From contig BNXD01000002.1 in the NCBI GenBank assembly GCA_025999315.1, forward strand, positions 1-59,103: DNA of 59,103 bases, written 5' to 3'. The notes beneath the pieces are model-generated. The model searched no databases, was not told the DNA's origin, and saw only the letters and a program-made list of their open reading frames with translations. Position numbers and translations under genes: made by a program. Positions 1 to 8,418 of this stretch are shown here, piece by piece. Source of the DNA: Bacteroidia bacterium (GTDB lineage: Bacteria > Bacteroidota > Bacteroidia > Bacteroidales > Rikenellaceae). The stretch's first letter is position 1. Each line of letters starts with the position of its first letter.

Positions 1-189
1 GGTGGGCTGCACCGTGGTGGTCGGATCCGATGCCGTCAGGCGCGGGCGTGCTGACAATATTCTGCAGCCCTCCGCGTGGGGCGGCTGCGGGCTGCGCGGC
101 TCTACGAGGCCGAAAAACAAGTAGCGTTCTTGCTTTGACCTTAAGTCTGTCCGTTGTCGAAAGCCTTTTGAGCCCGCTACGCGCGGGCC

Positions 190-214
190 GGTCCTTTTTG
201 GCGTCAAAAAGGAC
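190..214. repeat. Covarying T-loop hairpin, copy a
   Basis: A GGTCC...GGAC stem closes a T5/A5 helix. The same hairpin with different stem bases occurs at 578-600, 10735-10757, 11418-11442, 11890-11914, 29917-29939 and 30388-30411, always beside the near-invariant sequence CCGCTACGCGCGGG or its complement. The stem letters change in pairs between copies while pairing is kept. Confidence 0.6.
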
Positions 215-577
215 GAAAAACCGCCCGGCTGTTCGCCTCGACTACTCGCCTGGAGAAAATTGAGCTACGACGCCAAACCTCCGACTTTTAGTCCCCACTG
301 GGGGCCTAACGTCGTCAAACAGGTGGCGTCGCCGGGCGCTCAATTTTCTCCGCTCGCTTAACGCCTCGGCTCAATGCCGGGGTTACTTCACCTCTTCGAG
401 GCGATTTTGAAAGTATTGTTGCATCTTTTGTTCAAAAAACGCGAAGCTAAGGCCGCCGTTGCGAGGAGGCGTAAAGCGAGGCGCGTGGGTCGCGAGCGTC
501 AAACGACGAGGGTTAAGGAACCCGAGGAGTAGCGAACGACAGCGCCGAGTAGCCCCGCAGCTAAGGCGGCGATTTTT

Positions 578-600
578 GGTCCTTTTTATAAAAAAGGACC
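578..600. repeat. Covarying T-loop hairpin, copy b
   Basis: GGTCC/GGACC stem around a T/A-rich helix, next to CCGCGCGTAGCGG. It belongs to the hairpin family described at 190-214 and lies in inverted orientation to that copy, about 400 bases away. Confidence 0.6.
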
Positions 601-1156
601 GCCCCGCGCGTAGCGGAACTCAGAAGACTTTTGACAACGGACAAACTTAAGGTTAAGGCAAGACGTTGCATGTCGTTCGGCTTTGCGTAGCAAAGTCGGC
701 AGCCCGCAGCCGCCCCCAGCGAACCGACGCCAAGCTGAGGGCAGAGCCACGCTCGGCGTGAAGCTCTGCCGAGGCGCGAATCGACGTTCGAAGCAGGAGC
801 TTAAGGCCGCTCGCGGACTATGCCCTGCAAGGAGGAGAAGGGCGGGCGTTCCTTTGCCCGCCAACATCAGGAGGAAGGCAGGCGTCTTTTTGCCTGCCAA
901 CTTTGGCTGCAACACTTTGTCCGGTGCGCCCTCGCCTTACGGCATTGGGATCAATGTCCACAGGCAGCCCACCGCCGACTGCGGGCCGCCGATAAGACCT
1001 CTTCCTCAGAAATGACGTATTTTAACCAACGTTTTATATGCTCAACAGATTGGAGATCATTCGATTCGCCCTTCTGCCCAAATTTTATTGAACTGTCTTT
1101 TCTTAACTTTTGGTCCCGGATTTGCTCTAACCTGATGAAACCAAAAACCAAAAACC

Positions 1157-1579
1157 ATGAAAAAGATCATTTTGTTTTGCTCCGCTGCGGCCATGATCCT
1201 CTCCACGGCCAGTCTGAACGCTCAACCGCCTAAGGGCGCCCGCCAGCACATGACCCTCGAACAGAGGGTGCAGCAGATGAAGGAGAAGCTGGATCTGTCG
1301 GACGATCAGTCGTCGAAGCTGCTCAAAATCTATCAGGATGCCCAGACTGCCTCCTCCAAAGAGAACATCACCCCCGAGGAGAGACGGGCCATCATGAAAC
1401 AGTCCTTCGACAAGACCAACGAGGTGCTCACCCCCGAACAGAGGGAGAAAGTTCAGCAGGCAAGGCAGCAGGCCGCTCAGGGTGGAGCCCACAAGCAGCA
1501 CGACGGCAAGGGCGCTCCTCAGGGCAAGGGCCACAAAAAGGGCGGCAACAACACCCCCACCAAGACGGCAGACGAATAA
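1157..1579 (+). CDS. Spy/CpxP-like small periplasmic protein
   Basis: This 140-residue protein has a signal peptide (about residues 1-22, ending ASLNAQ) followed by a short, highly charged helical region. Two LTxxQ-like segments, LDLSDDQ near residue 45 and LTPEQ near residue 95, resemble the LTxxQ motif of Spy/CpxP and Bacteroidetes DUF4890-type proteins, which act as periplasmic chaperones or envelope-stress sensors. The C-terminal 40 residues are low-complexity (Gln, Gly, Lys, His). The start is the ATG giving MKKIILF, a standard signal-peptide opening. It appears monocistronic, and a strongly folded segment follows at 1600-1735. Chaperone function is inferred from the family; only the secretion signal and helical charge pattern are seen. 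Confidence 0.75.
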   Translation: MKKIILFCSAAAMILSTASLNAQPPKGARQHMTLEQRVQQMKEKLDLSDDQSSKLLKIYQDAQTASSKENITPEERRAIMKQSFDKTNEVLTPEQREKVQQARQQAAQGGAHKQHDGKGAPQGKGHKKGGNNTPTKTADE

Positions 1580-1599
1580 TCAGGGCGTGTCAACGCACC

Positions 1600-1735
1600 C
1601 TGGAGAGCAATCTTTCGGTTTTGCGTAACCGAAGTCGACCACCGGTCGGGAGGTTCTCTCCAGCATGGAATTAGCCGGGCCGATCCCGCCAATTTCGCGA
1701 GGGACCGGCCCGGTGTTGTTGTCCCCACTCCATGC
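1600..1735 (+). other. Candidate structured RNA or complex terminator
   Basis: Nested stems fill this stretch between two genes. An outer stem CTGGAGAG (1600-1607) pairs with CTCTCCAG (1656-1663) and encloses two hairpins: TTCGGTT/AACCGAA (about 1614-1633) and CGACC/GGTCG (about 1636-1648). A second unit pairs GCATGGA (1663-1669) with TCCATGC (1729-1735) around a 12-13-bp hairpin (1675-1687 with 1701-1713, one mismatch). It could be the transcription terminator of the upstream gene or an independent small RNA. I do not recognise a known class. Confidence 0.35.
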
Positions 1736-1848
1736 GGACGGTCCCGTACACGCTCCAGAATTAGGCGTTAGAGTTTGTGTAAATTTTTGAACAAATTTTT
1801 AATTATCCCCGTTTTTTGCTATTTTCGCCAAGTTTTTACGAAAGCCAG

Positions 1849-4836
1849 ATGAAAAAATTCCTCGTTCTATCGTTTTTGTTCCTGCTCTGTCAGAGCGCAT
1901 GGGCCCAGCGTAGCGGCACGGTGCAGGGAGTAGTGTCGGACAACAAGACTCGCACCCCGATGGCGGGCGCGGTGATCGAATTGCGCAACGACGACAAACC
2001 CGACCAGGCGCCCAAAGGCGCCGTAACCGACTCAAAAGGCAGTTTTACCATCAGCGGCGTGCCCTACGGGCAATACAGCATCAAAGCTTCCTTCCTCGGC
2101 TACACGACCTACACCGACAAGCTGGCCGTCAGCTCGCCCTCCACCACCTTCAACATTCGCATGGAGCCGGGCGCCGTCGAACTGGAGGCGGTGAACACCT
2201 CGGCGGCGGCCATCCGAACCTCCCAGAAGGGCGATACGGTGGTCTATAATGCCGGGGCCTACAAGGTAACGCGCGACGCCGACACCGAGAACCTGCTCTC
2301 GAAGATGCCCGGCATAACGGTCTCGGACGGCCAGGTCGAGGCGCAGGGCGAGACGGTCAAGAAGGTCTTTGTCGACGGACGCGAGTTTTTCGGCGAGGAT
2401 GTGGCCGCCACGATCAAAAACCTCCCCGCCGAGGTGATCGACAAGGTGGAGGTCTACAACCGGCTGAGCGACCAGGCTCAGTTTACGGGCGTCGACGACG
2501 GCGAGGGCTACAAGGCGATCAATATCGTCACCAAACGCTCGATGCGCACCGGAGCTTTCGGCAAGGTCTACGCCGGATATGGCTACAAGGACCATTATAT
2601 CGTCGGGGGGAGCGTCAACTTCTTCACCGGCAAGCACCGCCTGTCGCTGATCGGTCTGGCCAACAACCTGAACCAGCAGAACTTCTCGAGCGAGGATATT
2701 CTGGGGGTGATGAACACCGGCGGAGGAGGCGGAGGAGGCCGTCCGCGCCGCACCTACGGCGGAGGCGGAGGCGCAGGCAACTTTATGATGCCCCCGCAGA
2801 ACGGCATATCAAAGGTGGGCTCGCTGGGGCTCAACTACAGCGGACAGTGGAAAGACAAAGTCGACCTGACGGGCAGTTACTTCTTCAACGAGACCAACAA
2901 CCGCCGACGCACCGACACCTGGACCGAATACTTTCCCGCGCATGACTCGGTGCGCTACCACAGTGGGTTGGAGTTTAGTCGGTCGCGCAACTTCAACCAT
3001 CGCTTCAACGCCAAGCTCGACTGGAAGATCGACAACAAAAACTCAATATCTTTACGCCCGGGTCTCAGCCTGCAGAGCAACAGGGCCAACAGCTCGGGCG
3101 ATGGACGCGACTGGCAGGTGCCCGTGGGCGATTTGTCCACCGAGCGCATCATCGACATAATACGCACCGCAGGCAACTCAAAAACCTCGGGTTACAACGC
3201 TTCGCTCAGCGCCATATGGATGCACAAGTTCGACCGTCCGGGGCGCACGATTACGATGGACGCCAACGGCTCCCAGTCGATCAACGACCCCACCAGCGAG
3301 AGCTACAACAACACCATCTTCTCGCTTCCTCTGGGCGACAGCACCGCCATACGCAACCTTCGCAACATCTCCCACAGCAAAAGCTACCGCCTCGACGGCA
3401 GTGTGGTCTACACCGAACCGCTGACCAGCAAGTCTCAGCTGGTGTTGCAGTACCGCGCCCGCTATAGCTTCTCGGACGCCGACCGCAAGTCGTACAACTA
3501 TCTGAGCGCTCTGGGAGAGTTCGATACGGCGTTCGACCCCGACGTGTCGAACGTCTACAACAGCGGCTACCTGACCCAGCGCATAGGTCCCGGCATACGC
3601 TACGGGGGGCAGAAGACCCTATTTGTGGGCAACCTCTACTATCAGCACGCCGACCTGAAGGGCGATCAGGACTATCCGGTGATCACCCCTTCGCGCATCA
3701 ACGCCTCGTTCGACAATTTCCTCTACTTCGGCATGATGACCCAGACGTTCAACCCCCAGAACACACTGAGGGTCTATGCCCGTTCGTCAACCGACAACCC
3801 TTCGGTGACCCAGCTGCAGAACTTTGTCGACGACCGTCGCCCCTCGCGCGTAACGGCGGGCAATCCCAACCTCAAACAGACCACAGGCCACAGCATCTCG
3901 GCCACCTACAACCGTTCGAGCGTCAAAAAAGGGCGCAGTTTCATGGCGATGGCCAACTTCTCGCTCACGCGAAACAATATCGCCGACTCGACCATCTACG
4001 TCGGTCGCACCAACTACACCATCCTGGGCAATAACGGCCAGAGAGACATCACACTGCAGCCCGGAGCCCAGTTCACCAAGCCGGTCAACATCGCCGACGG
4101 CAGCTATCTGGTGCGCGGAGGATTGGTCTACGGCACACCGGTCGGCGTGCTGAAGAGCAATATCAACCTTTCGCTTGGCGGGCAGTTCTCGCAGTCGCCC
4201 AGCTATATAGGCACGGTGGACGGGGGCGGCGTCCTGTCCATGGACAAGAACATCTCGCGCGTAACGGGCCTCATGACGGGCGCCACGCTGGGCAGCAATA
4301 TCAGCGAGAAGCTCGACTTTTCGCTCTCGTACAACTACATCTATAACCTGGTTAAAAACCGTATCGGTCAGGGCACCAACGACAACCAATACTGGCAGCA
4401 AATGGCCAACTTCCGCGTCAAGTGGATCACCTGGGGCGACGTAACACTCACGGGAACAGCTCATTACAACTACTTCACGGGCATCACCAACAAATTCACC
4501 GAGGACTTCTGTCTGGTCAGTGTTTTCCTGGGCAAGAAGCTATTCAAAAGTCGGCTCGGCGAGCTGAGCATAGGGGTGAACGACCTGCTGAACCAGAACA
4601 AAAACTTCTCGCGCAACGTCTCGACGCAGTCGATCTCCAACGTCACCAACAACATCATCTCGCGCTACTACTCGATCCAGTTCGTCTATAACATTCGTTC
4701 CTTCAGGGGCGGACAGGCCCCGGCACAGAACAGATCGGTGCTGGGCGACGAATTTGAACGCGGCGGAGGGCCCTCCTTCGGTCCGCCGACGGGGCCCGGT
4801 GGGCCGGGAATGGGCCCGGGCGGTCCGAGGAGATAG
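1849..4836 (+). CDS. TonB-dependent outer-membrane beta-barrel protein
   Basis: The 995-residue product starts at the ATG giving MKKFLVLSFLFLLC; the open frame extends 11 codons upstream, but only this start makes a clean signal peptide (cleavage after AWAQ). A carboxypeptidase-like regulatory domain (about residues 22-105, VQGVVSDNKTRTPMAGAVIEL) is followed by a plug-like region (about 115-230) and a large beta-barrel of the outer-membrane barrel type 3 kind. Two low-complexity segments stand out: a glycine-rich loop near residues 298-318 and a Gly/Pro-rich C-terminal tail. Unlike SusC proteins it has no SusD partner, so it may be a structural or non-glycan receptor. Substrate unknown. A terminator follows. 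Confidence 0.85.
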   Translation: MKKFLVLSFLFLLCQSAWAQRSGTVQGVVSDNKTRTPMAGAVIELRNDDKPDQAPKGAVTDSKGSFTISGVPYGQYSIKASFLGYTTYTDKLAVSSPSTTFNIRMEPGAVELEAVNTSAAAIRTSQKGDTVVYNAGAYKVTRDADTENLLSKMPGITVSDGQVEAQGETVKKVFVDGREFFGEDVAATIKNLPAEVIDKVEVYNRLSDQAQFTGVDDGEGYKAINIVTKRSMRTGAFGKVYAGYGYKDHYIVGGSVNFFTGKHRLSLIGLANNLNQQNFSSEDILGVMNTGGGGGGGRPRRTYGGGGGAGNFMMPPQNGISKVGSLGLNYSGQWKDKVDLTGSYFFNETNNRRRTDTWTEYFPAHDSVRYHSGLEFSRSRNFNHRFNAKLDWKIDNKNSISLRPGLSLQSNRANSSGDGRDWQVPVGDLSTERIIDIIRTAGNSKTSGYNASLSAIWMHKFDRPGRTITMDANGSQSINDPTSESYNNTIFSLPLGDSTAIRNLRNISHSKSYRLDGSVVYTEPLTSKSQLVLQYRARYSFSDADRKSYNYLSALGEFDTAFDPDVSNVYNSGYLTQRIGPGIRYGGQKTLFVGNLYYQHADLKGDQDYPVITPSRINASFDNFLYFGMMTQTFNPQNTLRVYARSSTDNPSVTQLQNFVDDRRPSRVTAGNPNLKQTTGHSISATYNRSSVKKGRSFMAMANFSLTRNNIADSTIYVGRTNYTILGNNGQRDITLQPGAQFTKPVNIADGSYLVRGGLVYGTPVGVLKSNINLSLGGQFSQSPSYIGTVDGGGVLSMDKNISRVTGLMTGATLGSNISEKLDFSLSYNYIYNLVKNRIGQGTNDNQYWQQMANFRVKWITWGDVTLTGTAHYNYFTGITNKFTEDFCLVSVFLGKKLFKSRLGELSIGVNDLLNQNKNFSRNVSTQSISNVTNNIISRYYSIQFVYNIRSFRGGQAPAQNRSVLGDEFERGGGPSFGPPTGPGGPGMGPGGPRR

Positions 4837-4916
4837 GGGGTAGCTCATCGAGACAGTTTCCCGATCGATGCGGCAAGTGTCATCGTACGGCGGTCGAACG
4901 GCTGTTTCCAAACACA

Positions 4917-4946
4917 AAAAGGCGTCCCTGAGCAGGGGCGCCTTTT
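4917..4946 (+). terminator. Intrinsic terminator after the TonB-type barrel gene
   Basis: AAAAGGCG pairs with CGCCTTTT, extended by CCCT/AGGG, giving a stem of about 13 bp with a four-base loop and a T run on its 3' side. It is symmetric enough to work on either strand. Confidence 0.75.
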
Positions 4947-4949
4947 GTA

Positions 4950-5471
4950 AATTATGCGATTTGCGGAGGAATTCCAGTCTGCAAGTATTGCCGGGGTAAG
5001 GCCAAAATTATATGTTTAGGCATCCCGGCGCCAAGCCGGGGACAGAGACGAGAGCGCTTTCAGGCTATATTTTTCGGCTCGGAGCCGGAGTTCCGTTGCA
5101 TGTCATCATGAGTTTATGTCCCCCAGAGCGAAGTTCTTTCATGTCACCCTGAGCGGAATGGAGCGTAGCGGAATGAAGCTGAAGTATCTCGGCAAGACTG
5201 CTGAATCATTCTTTTTGAGATGCCTCGACTGCGCTCGGCATGACATAATTATTGCGCCCGACATGATATTTTGCGTGTGCGGCTTTTATGTCATGTCACC
5301 CTGAGCGAAACGAAGTGAAGTCGAAGGGGCCCAGCAAGACTGTGTGTGAGATGCTTCGCTTTTGCCCAGCATGGCATGAAGAGTTGAGACGCCTCGACTG
5401 CGCTCAGTATGACATGTCATGTTTAAGCCCCTGATTCGCATCATAAATGAACTTCAGATTATTACCCGGCG
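4950..5471. repeat. Palindromic intergenic repeats (TGTCA-CTGAGCG type)
   Basis: No gene is seen. Two diverged units, roughly 5133-5250 and 5293-5420, each open with TGTCACCCTGAGCG and close with a near-complement ending in GACTGCGCTC..CATGACA, so each can fold back on itself. The same unit recurs at about 12246-12376. These resemble REP-like dispersed palindromes common in Bacteroidetes intergenic regions. A small CCCGGC/GCCGGG hairpin lies at 5024-5040. Confidence 0.65.
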
Positions 5472-5815
5472 ATCCGTTGTGCATTTCTTAAATGTTGATT
5501 TAAAATCGTCATTTCGTGCGAAAGCTGGCGAAAGCAAGGCGGCCTGCAGCCGGCGGGGGGATGCCTCACCAGACGGCAAATCTCGGGGCCGCAGGTTCCG
5601 ACGCATACGACGATAAATGGCAGCCCTCCGCGTGGGGCGGCTGCGGGCTGCGCGGCTTTTCGAGCCGCGTTGACATGCAACGTCTTGCCTTAACCTTAAG
5701 TTTTGTCCGTGTTTCGAGGCCTTTCCTGCCGCTGCGTCCGGGGTGGCTGCGGGCCACGCAGCTCTGTGAGCCGCAATGATAATGCAACAACCTCGCGATC
5801 AGGGATGGTAATTTC
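5472..5815. repeat. Solo end and fragment of the 1.1-kb repeat element
   Basis: Bases 5472-5486 (ATCCGTTGTGCATTT) match the terminal inverted repeat of the element at 29412-30518 at 14 of 15 positions, and the next 30 bases also resemble its end. Bases about 5621-5720 repeat 66-150. No matching right end or target duplication was found before the ribD-like gene, so this looks like a truncated copy. Confidence 0.5.
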
Positions 5816-6880
5816 TTATCGGATAATATGCCCGTTGACCGCGGTCACCAGCGGGGCGAGGCGGTCGATGACCTCGACCTCTATCCCGGCCCTCTCGAGC
5901 ATGGCGCGCCCATGGCAGCGAACAAAACAGTCGGGCTCGCCGATGGCATAAACCACACGTGCAAAGCGATGATCGATGATCAGTTGCGAGCACGAAGCGC
6001 TCTTCGAGGCGCGCGAGGAACACGGCTCCATCGACGAGTAGATCGTCGCGCCCTCCAACACAGCTCCGGCAGCCTGCGCCCCAGCCAGCGCCTCCTCCTC
6101 GGCGTGGTTGTGGGGACCGTGCGCGCGCGAATAACCCGTGAAAACCTCTCCGGCCGCGGTAACGACAACAGCCCCCACGCTGTAGGCCGTCGGAGAGGGG
6201 ATGCACCGCTCGCTTTCGCGTATGGCCACCAGCAGGAGCTGCTCGTCGGAGCGCGCCACATCATACTCATATACAGTGGTTTCTCCGGCCATATATTCCC
6301 GTTGCAGCAACAGATTGGCCGGCCTTTCGAAATGCGGAGCCTCGGCCTGCCCTACCGTTACCGGCGCAACGGCCAGACGCAGCGTGTCGACCACTCCGGC
6401 GGCGAAAAACTCCCTGAGCACGCGGCTCCCTCCCTCGACCATCAGCCGACGGCACCCCATGGCGGCAAGCGCGTCCACCACGCTCCGGGGCGAGAGACTC
6501 TCCAGCCGCACCACCTCGGCCACATGGTCAAGCCACCGGGGAACAACCGCATCAGTAGTCGTAAAGACCACTTTGCGTCCGGCTCCCTCGGTGAAAAAAC
6601 GCGCCTGTTGGTCGAACTCGAGGCTGCGCGAGATGGTGGCCTTGAGCAGATCGGCCGACAGCCCCGCAGCCTCGCGTCGGCGCCGGGCCTCCCGGTCGCG
6701 GATCACCAGCGAGGGGTTGTCCGAGCGCACCGTCCCTGCGCCGACCAGTATGGCGTCGCACTGCTCGCGCAGTGCGAGCACCTGAACCCAGTCCTCGGGC
6801 GATGAGAGCCTGAGCCGGACAGACGAGCAGTCGTCCATGCAGCCGTCGAGCGATGTGGCTACCGAAGCGATCACCTTCAT
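5816..6880 (-). CDS. RibD-like reductase-deaminase with reversed domain order
   Basis: The 354-residue protein carries both riboflavin-pathway domains but in the opposite order to classical RibD. Residues 1-210 form the 5-amino-6-(5-phosphoribosylamino)uracil reductase fold (VATSLDG, ILVGAGTVRSDNPSL, and MVEGG at 147-151). Residues about 215-350 form the zinc deaminase domain with H259-A-E261, C287 and C297 as predicted zinc and proton-transfer residues. Together they would convert the deaminated GTP-derived pyrimidine toward the lumazine precursor. The start is fixed by a 4-base ATGA overlap with the stop of the upstream metallophosphoesterase gene, so the two are probably translationally coupled. 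No other riboflavin gene is nearby. The Cys spacing (PC, nine residues, C) is slightly unusual, so a related pyrimidine deaminase role is possible. Confidence 0.8.
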   Translation of the reverse strand: MKVIASVATSLDGCMDDCSSVRLRLSSPEDWVQVLALREQCDAILVGAGTVRSDNPSLVIRDREARRRREAAGLSADLLKATISRSLEFDQQARFFTEGAGRKVVFTTTDAVVPRWLDHVAEVVRLESLSPRSVVDALAAMGCRRLMVEGGSRVLREFFAAGVVDTLRLAVAPVTVGQAEAPHFERPANLLLQREYMAGETTVYEYDVARSDEQLLLVAIRESERCIPSPTAYSVGAVVVTAAGEVFTGYSRAHGPHNHAEEEALAGAQAAGAVLEGATIYSSMEPCSSRASKSASCSQLIIDHRFARVVYAIGEPDCFVRCHGRAMLERAGIEVEVIDRLAPLVTAVNGHIIR

Positions 6881-8064
6881 CGCGCAGCGCTTTTGAGCAC
6901 GATCAGCGACACCTCGGGACGGGTGCCGATGCGCATGGGATAGACGACATAGCCCACTCCATCGTTGATATAGAGATATTTGCCGTTGCGACTGTAGAGC
7001 CCGCTCCACTCCCCGAACCGCCATTTGGCCGGCGACCAGCTACGGCCCAGAAGCGAGAATTTCATCTGCATCGAGTGGACGTGGCCCGAAAGGGTCAGAT
7101 CGCCATATGGCATGTTGACGATCCTTTCGCTCCACAGTTCGGGGGTGTGGCTCACGCAGATGTTGAACAGACTGTCAGGCACCCCGGCATAGGTCGCCTC
7201 GAAGTCGACCGGCACAACGCTCGCGGCACGTCGCATGTGGCGTTTCTCGACCGGAAAACTCACCCCCGAAAGCGATATGCTGTCGACGCCGTCGGGGATG
7301 TAAACAGTTTGGTTGACAAGTGGTTGCCACCCCGCCTCGCGATAGCGTTCAAGGATGCGATCGACGTTCTCGGCGAAGGGATGCGCCACCGAATCGCGCA
7401 CATAGAGGCCCAGGTCGTGGTTGCCCAGCACCGCAAACCGGCCGTAGCGGCTCTCTACCCGGCTGAATATCTGCGCGACAGCCGGGGTAAATTCGTCGCT
7501 TGTGAGGTTGACCATGTCGCCTCCGAATACCACCACGTCGGGCCGCGCAGAGTTGATGGCCTCCACCAGGCGGTTCAACTGTTTGTGGCTGTGGATCAAA
7601 TTGCCCAGATGGACATCGGCGAAGAGCGCCACCCTCAGTCCGTCGAACGACGCCGGCAGGCGATCGCACTCGATGGTGGTCTGCCGCACCTCGATGCGGC
7701 TGCGCCCCACCGTAGCCCCCAGGATCATCGTTACGACGATCGTCAGGGCGAGCGCTGCGCCGACAATGCCAAACGCCCGCGGACGGCGCACCAGCCGTCC
7801 CAGCCTCGAGATCAGAACGTAGACGATCCTCGGGATGGCGTTCAGCATGAAGAGCCATATGATCCATATGGTCAGTCGCATAGTGCGTGCGGTCGCGTCG
7901 CTGTAGGTCAGCAGTACGACAAGCGGAAGCAGATAGACGGCCACCGAGCAGCACAGCCACAGACGCCGCAGCGGGCGCGACAAACGTTGCACTTCGCGAC
8001 GGTAGAGGGCCCAATCGGCCCACAAGAGCAACAGAAAACAGGCGATAAACAATACTTTGTACAT
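6877..8064 (-). CDS. Membrane-anchored metallophosphoesterase
   Basis: A 395-residue protein with about four hydrophobic helices in the first 120 residues, then a calcineurin-like phosphoesterase domain. All metal-binding blocks are present: D150-V-H152, GGD 181-183, GNHD 214-217, a SHTPE block near 310 and SGHVHS near 335. This is the YkuE/YaeI-like class of membrane metallophosphoesterases, some of which act on lipids or UDP-sugar lipids; the substrate here is unknown. It is the first gene of a two-gene unit with the ribD-like gene. A TACCTTTG promoter -7 box lies upstream on the same strand at 8154-8147. Confidence 0.85.
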   Translation of the reverse strand: MYKVLFIACFLLLLWADWALYRREVQRLSRPLRRLWLCCSVAVYLLPLVVLLTYSDATARTMRLTIWIIWLFMLNAIPRIVYVLISRLGRLVRRPRAFGIVGAALALTIVVTMILGATVGRSRIEVRQTTIECDRLPASFDGLRVALFADVHLGNLIHSHKQLNRLVEAINSARPDVVVFGGDMVNLTSDEFTPAVAQIFSRVESRYGRFAVLGNHDLGLYVRDSVAHPFAENVDRILERYREAGWQPLVNQTVYIPDGVDSISLSGVSFPVEKRHMRRAASVVPVDFEATYAGVPDSLFNICVSHTPELWSERIVNMPYGDLTLSGHVHSMQMKFSLLGRSWSPAKWRFGEWSGLYSRNGKYLYINDGVGYVVYPMRIGTRPEVSLIVLKSAAR

Positions 8065-8146
8065 AAGAAATCGTTAAAATTTTCGGTCTGGAACCGGCGC
8101 CAACAGGTTGCCATGCAGGCTCATTCTGTCCAGAGGATGGATTTTG

Positions 8147-8207
8147 CAAAGGTAGCGTAAATTTTCGGCAGGAAAGTTTTTATATCAAAAATATCACATT
8201 ACCTTTG
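8147..8207. promoter_or_regulatory. Divergent promoter region, two TACCTTTG boxes
   Basis: The Bacteroidetes -7 consensus TAnnTTTG occurs twice, as TACCTTTG: on the minus strand at 8154-8147, facing the metallophosphoesterase gene, and on the plus strand at 8200-8207, facing trpB. Matching -33 TTTG boxes are poor (TTTT or TTTC at suitable distance). The plus-strand promoter would place the 160-bp fold-back at 8221-8380 at the very start of the trpB leader. Confidence 0.5.
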
Positions 8208-8220
8208 TTACTGTTGCTTG

Positions 8221-8380
8221 GAGTTTGTCCGGTTTTTTCTGTCCTCGTTCTTTGGACCTCTTTTTGCCCCTGTTGGTCTCGCCTCCTCGTTACATGGAAC
8301 CACTATGCGCCTTGTCGGTGAGACCAACATAAACAAAAATAACTCCCAAATAACTTCGACAGAAAAAACCGGACAAACTC
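8221..8380 (+). mobile_element. 160-bp fold-back element A in the trpB leader
   Basis: The first and last 23 bases (8221-8243 and 8358-8380) are perfect inverted repeats. Inside, 8271-8283 pairs with 8317-8329 and a small hairpin sits at 8293-8307, so the whole unit folds into one long hairpin. A related 160-bp unit lies at 10878-11037; stems are kept although their sequences differ. TTG flanks the element on both sides, a possible 3-bp target duplication. Its ends (GAGTTTGT...) resemble those of the 203-bp element at 38215-38417. Confidence 0.65.
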
Positions 8381-8418
8381 TTGATAAAATCCATTTTCAC
8401 CACATCAAAAACAAAATT

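Larger units (their letters stand above)
1..1056. repeat. Mosaic repeat block 1, non-coding
   Basis: No credible gene lies here. Bases 66-150 recur at about 5621-5720. Bases 231-380 are an inverted copy of a 150-bp nested palindrome also found at 11254-11403, 11726-11875, 29493-29645 and 30219-30371. Bases 419-575 are an inverted copy of 30024-30200. Two hairpins at 841-862 and 877-898 share a loop but differ by a compensated base pair (GGCGGGC/GCCCGCC against GGCAGGC/GCCTGCC). Bases about 1011-1050 resemble the right end of the 1107-bp element at 29412-30518, so this block is probably the right part of a related, older copy whose left end is outside the window. Confidence 0.7.

Noticed and set aside
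30..1015. Several open frames of 60-137 codons on both strands in repeat block 1
   Set aside because: They overlap each other, are low-complexity, and follow the repeat modules rather than any codon pattern; the same peptides appear in other repeat blocks.
8221..8380. Known riboswitch upstream of trpB
   Set aside because: A related unit lies at 10878-11037 with no gene behind it, and flanking TTG duplications fit an inserted element better than a ligand sensor.
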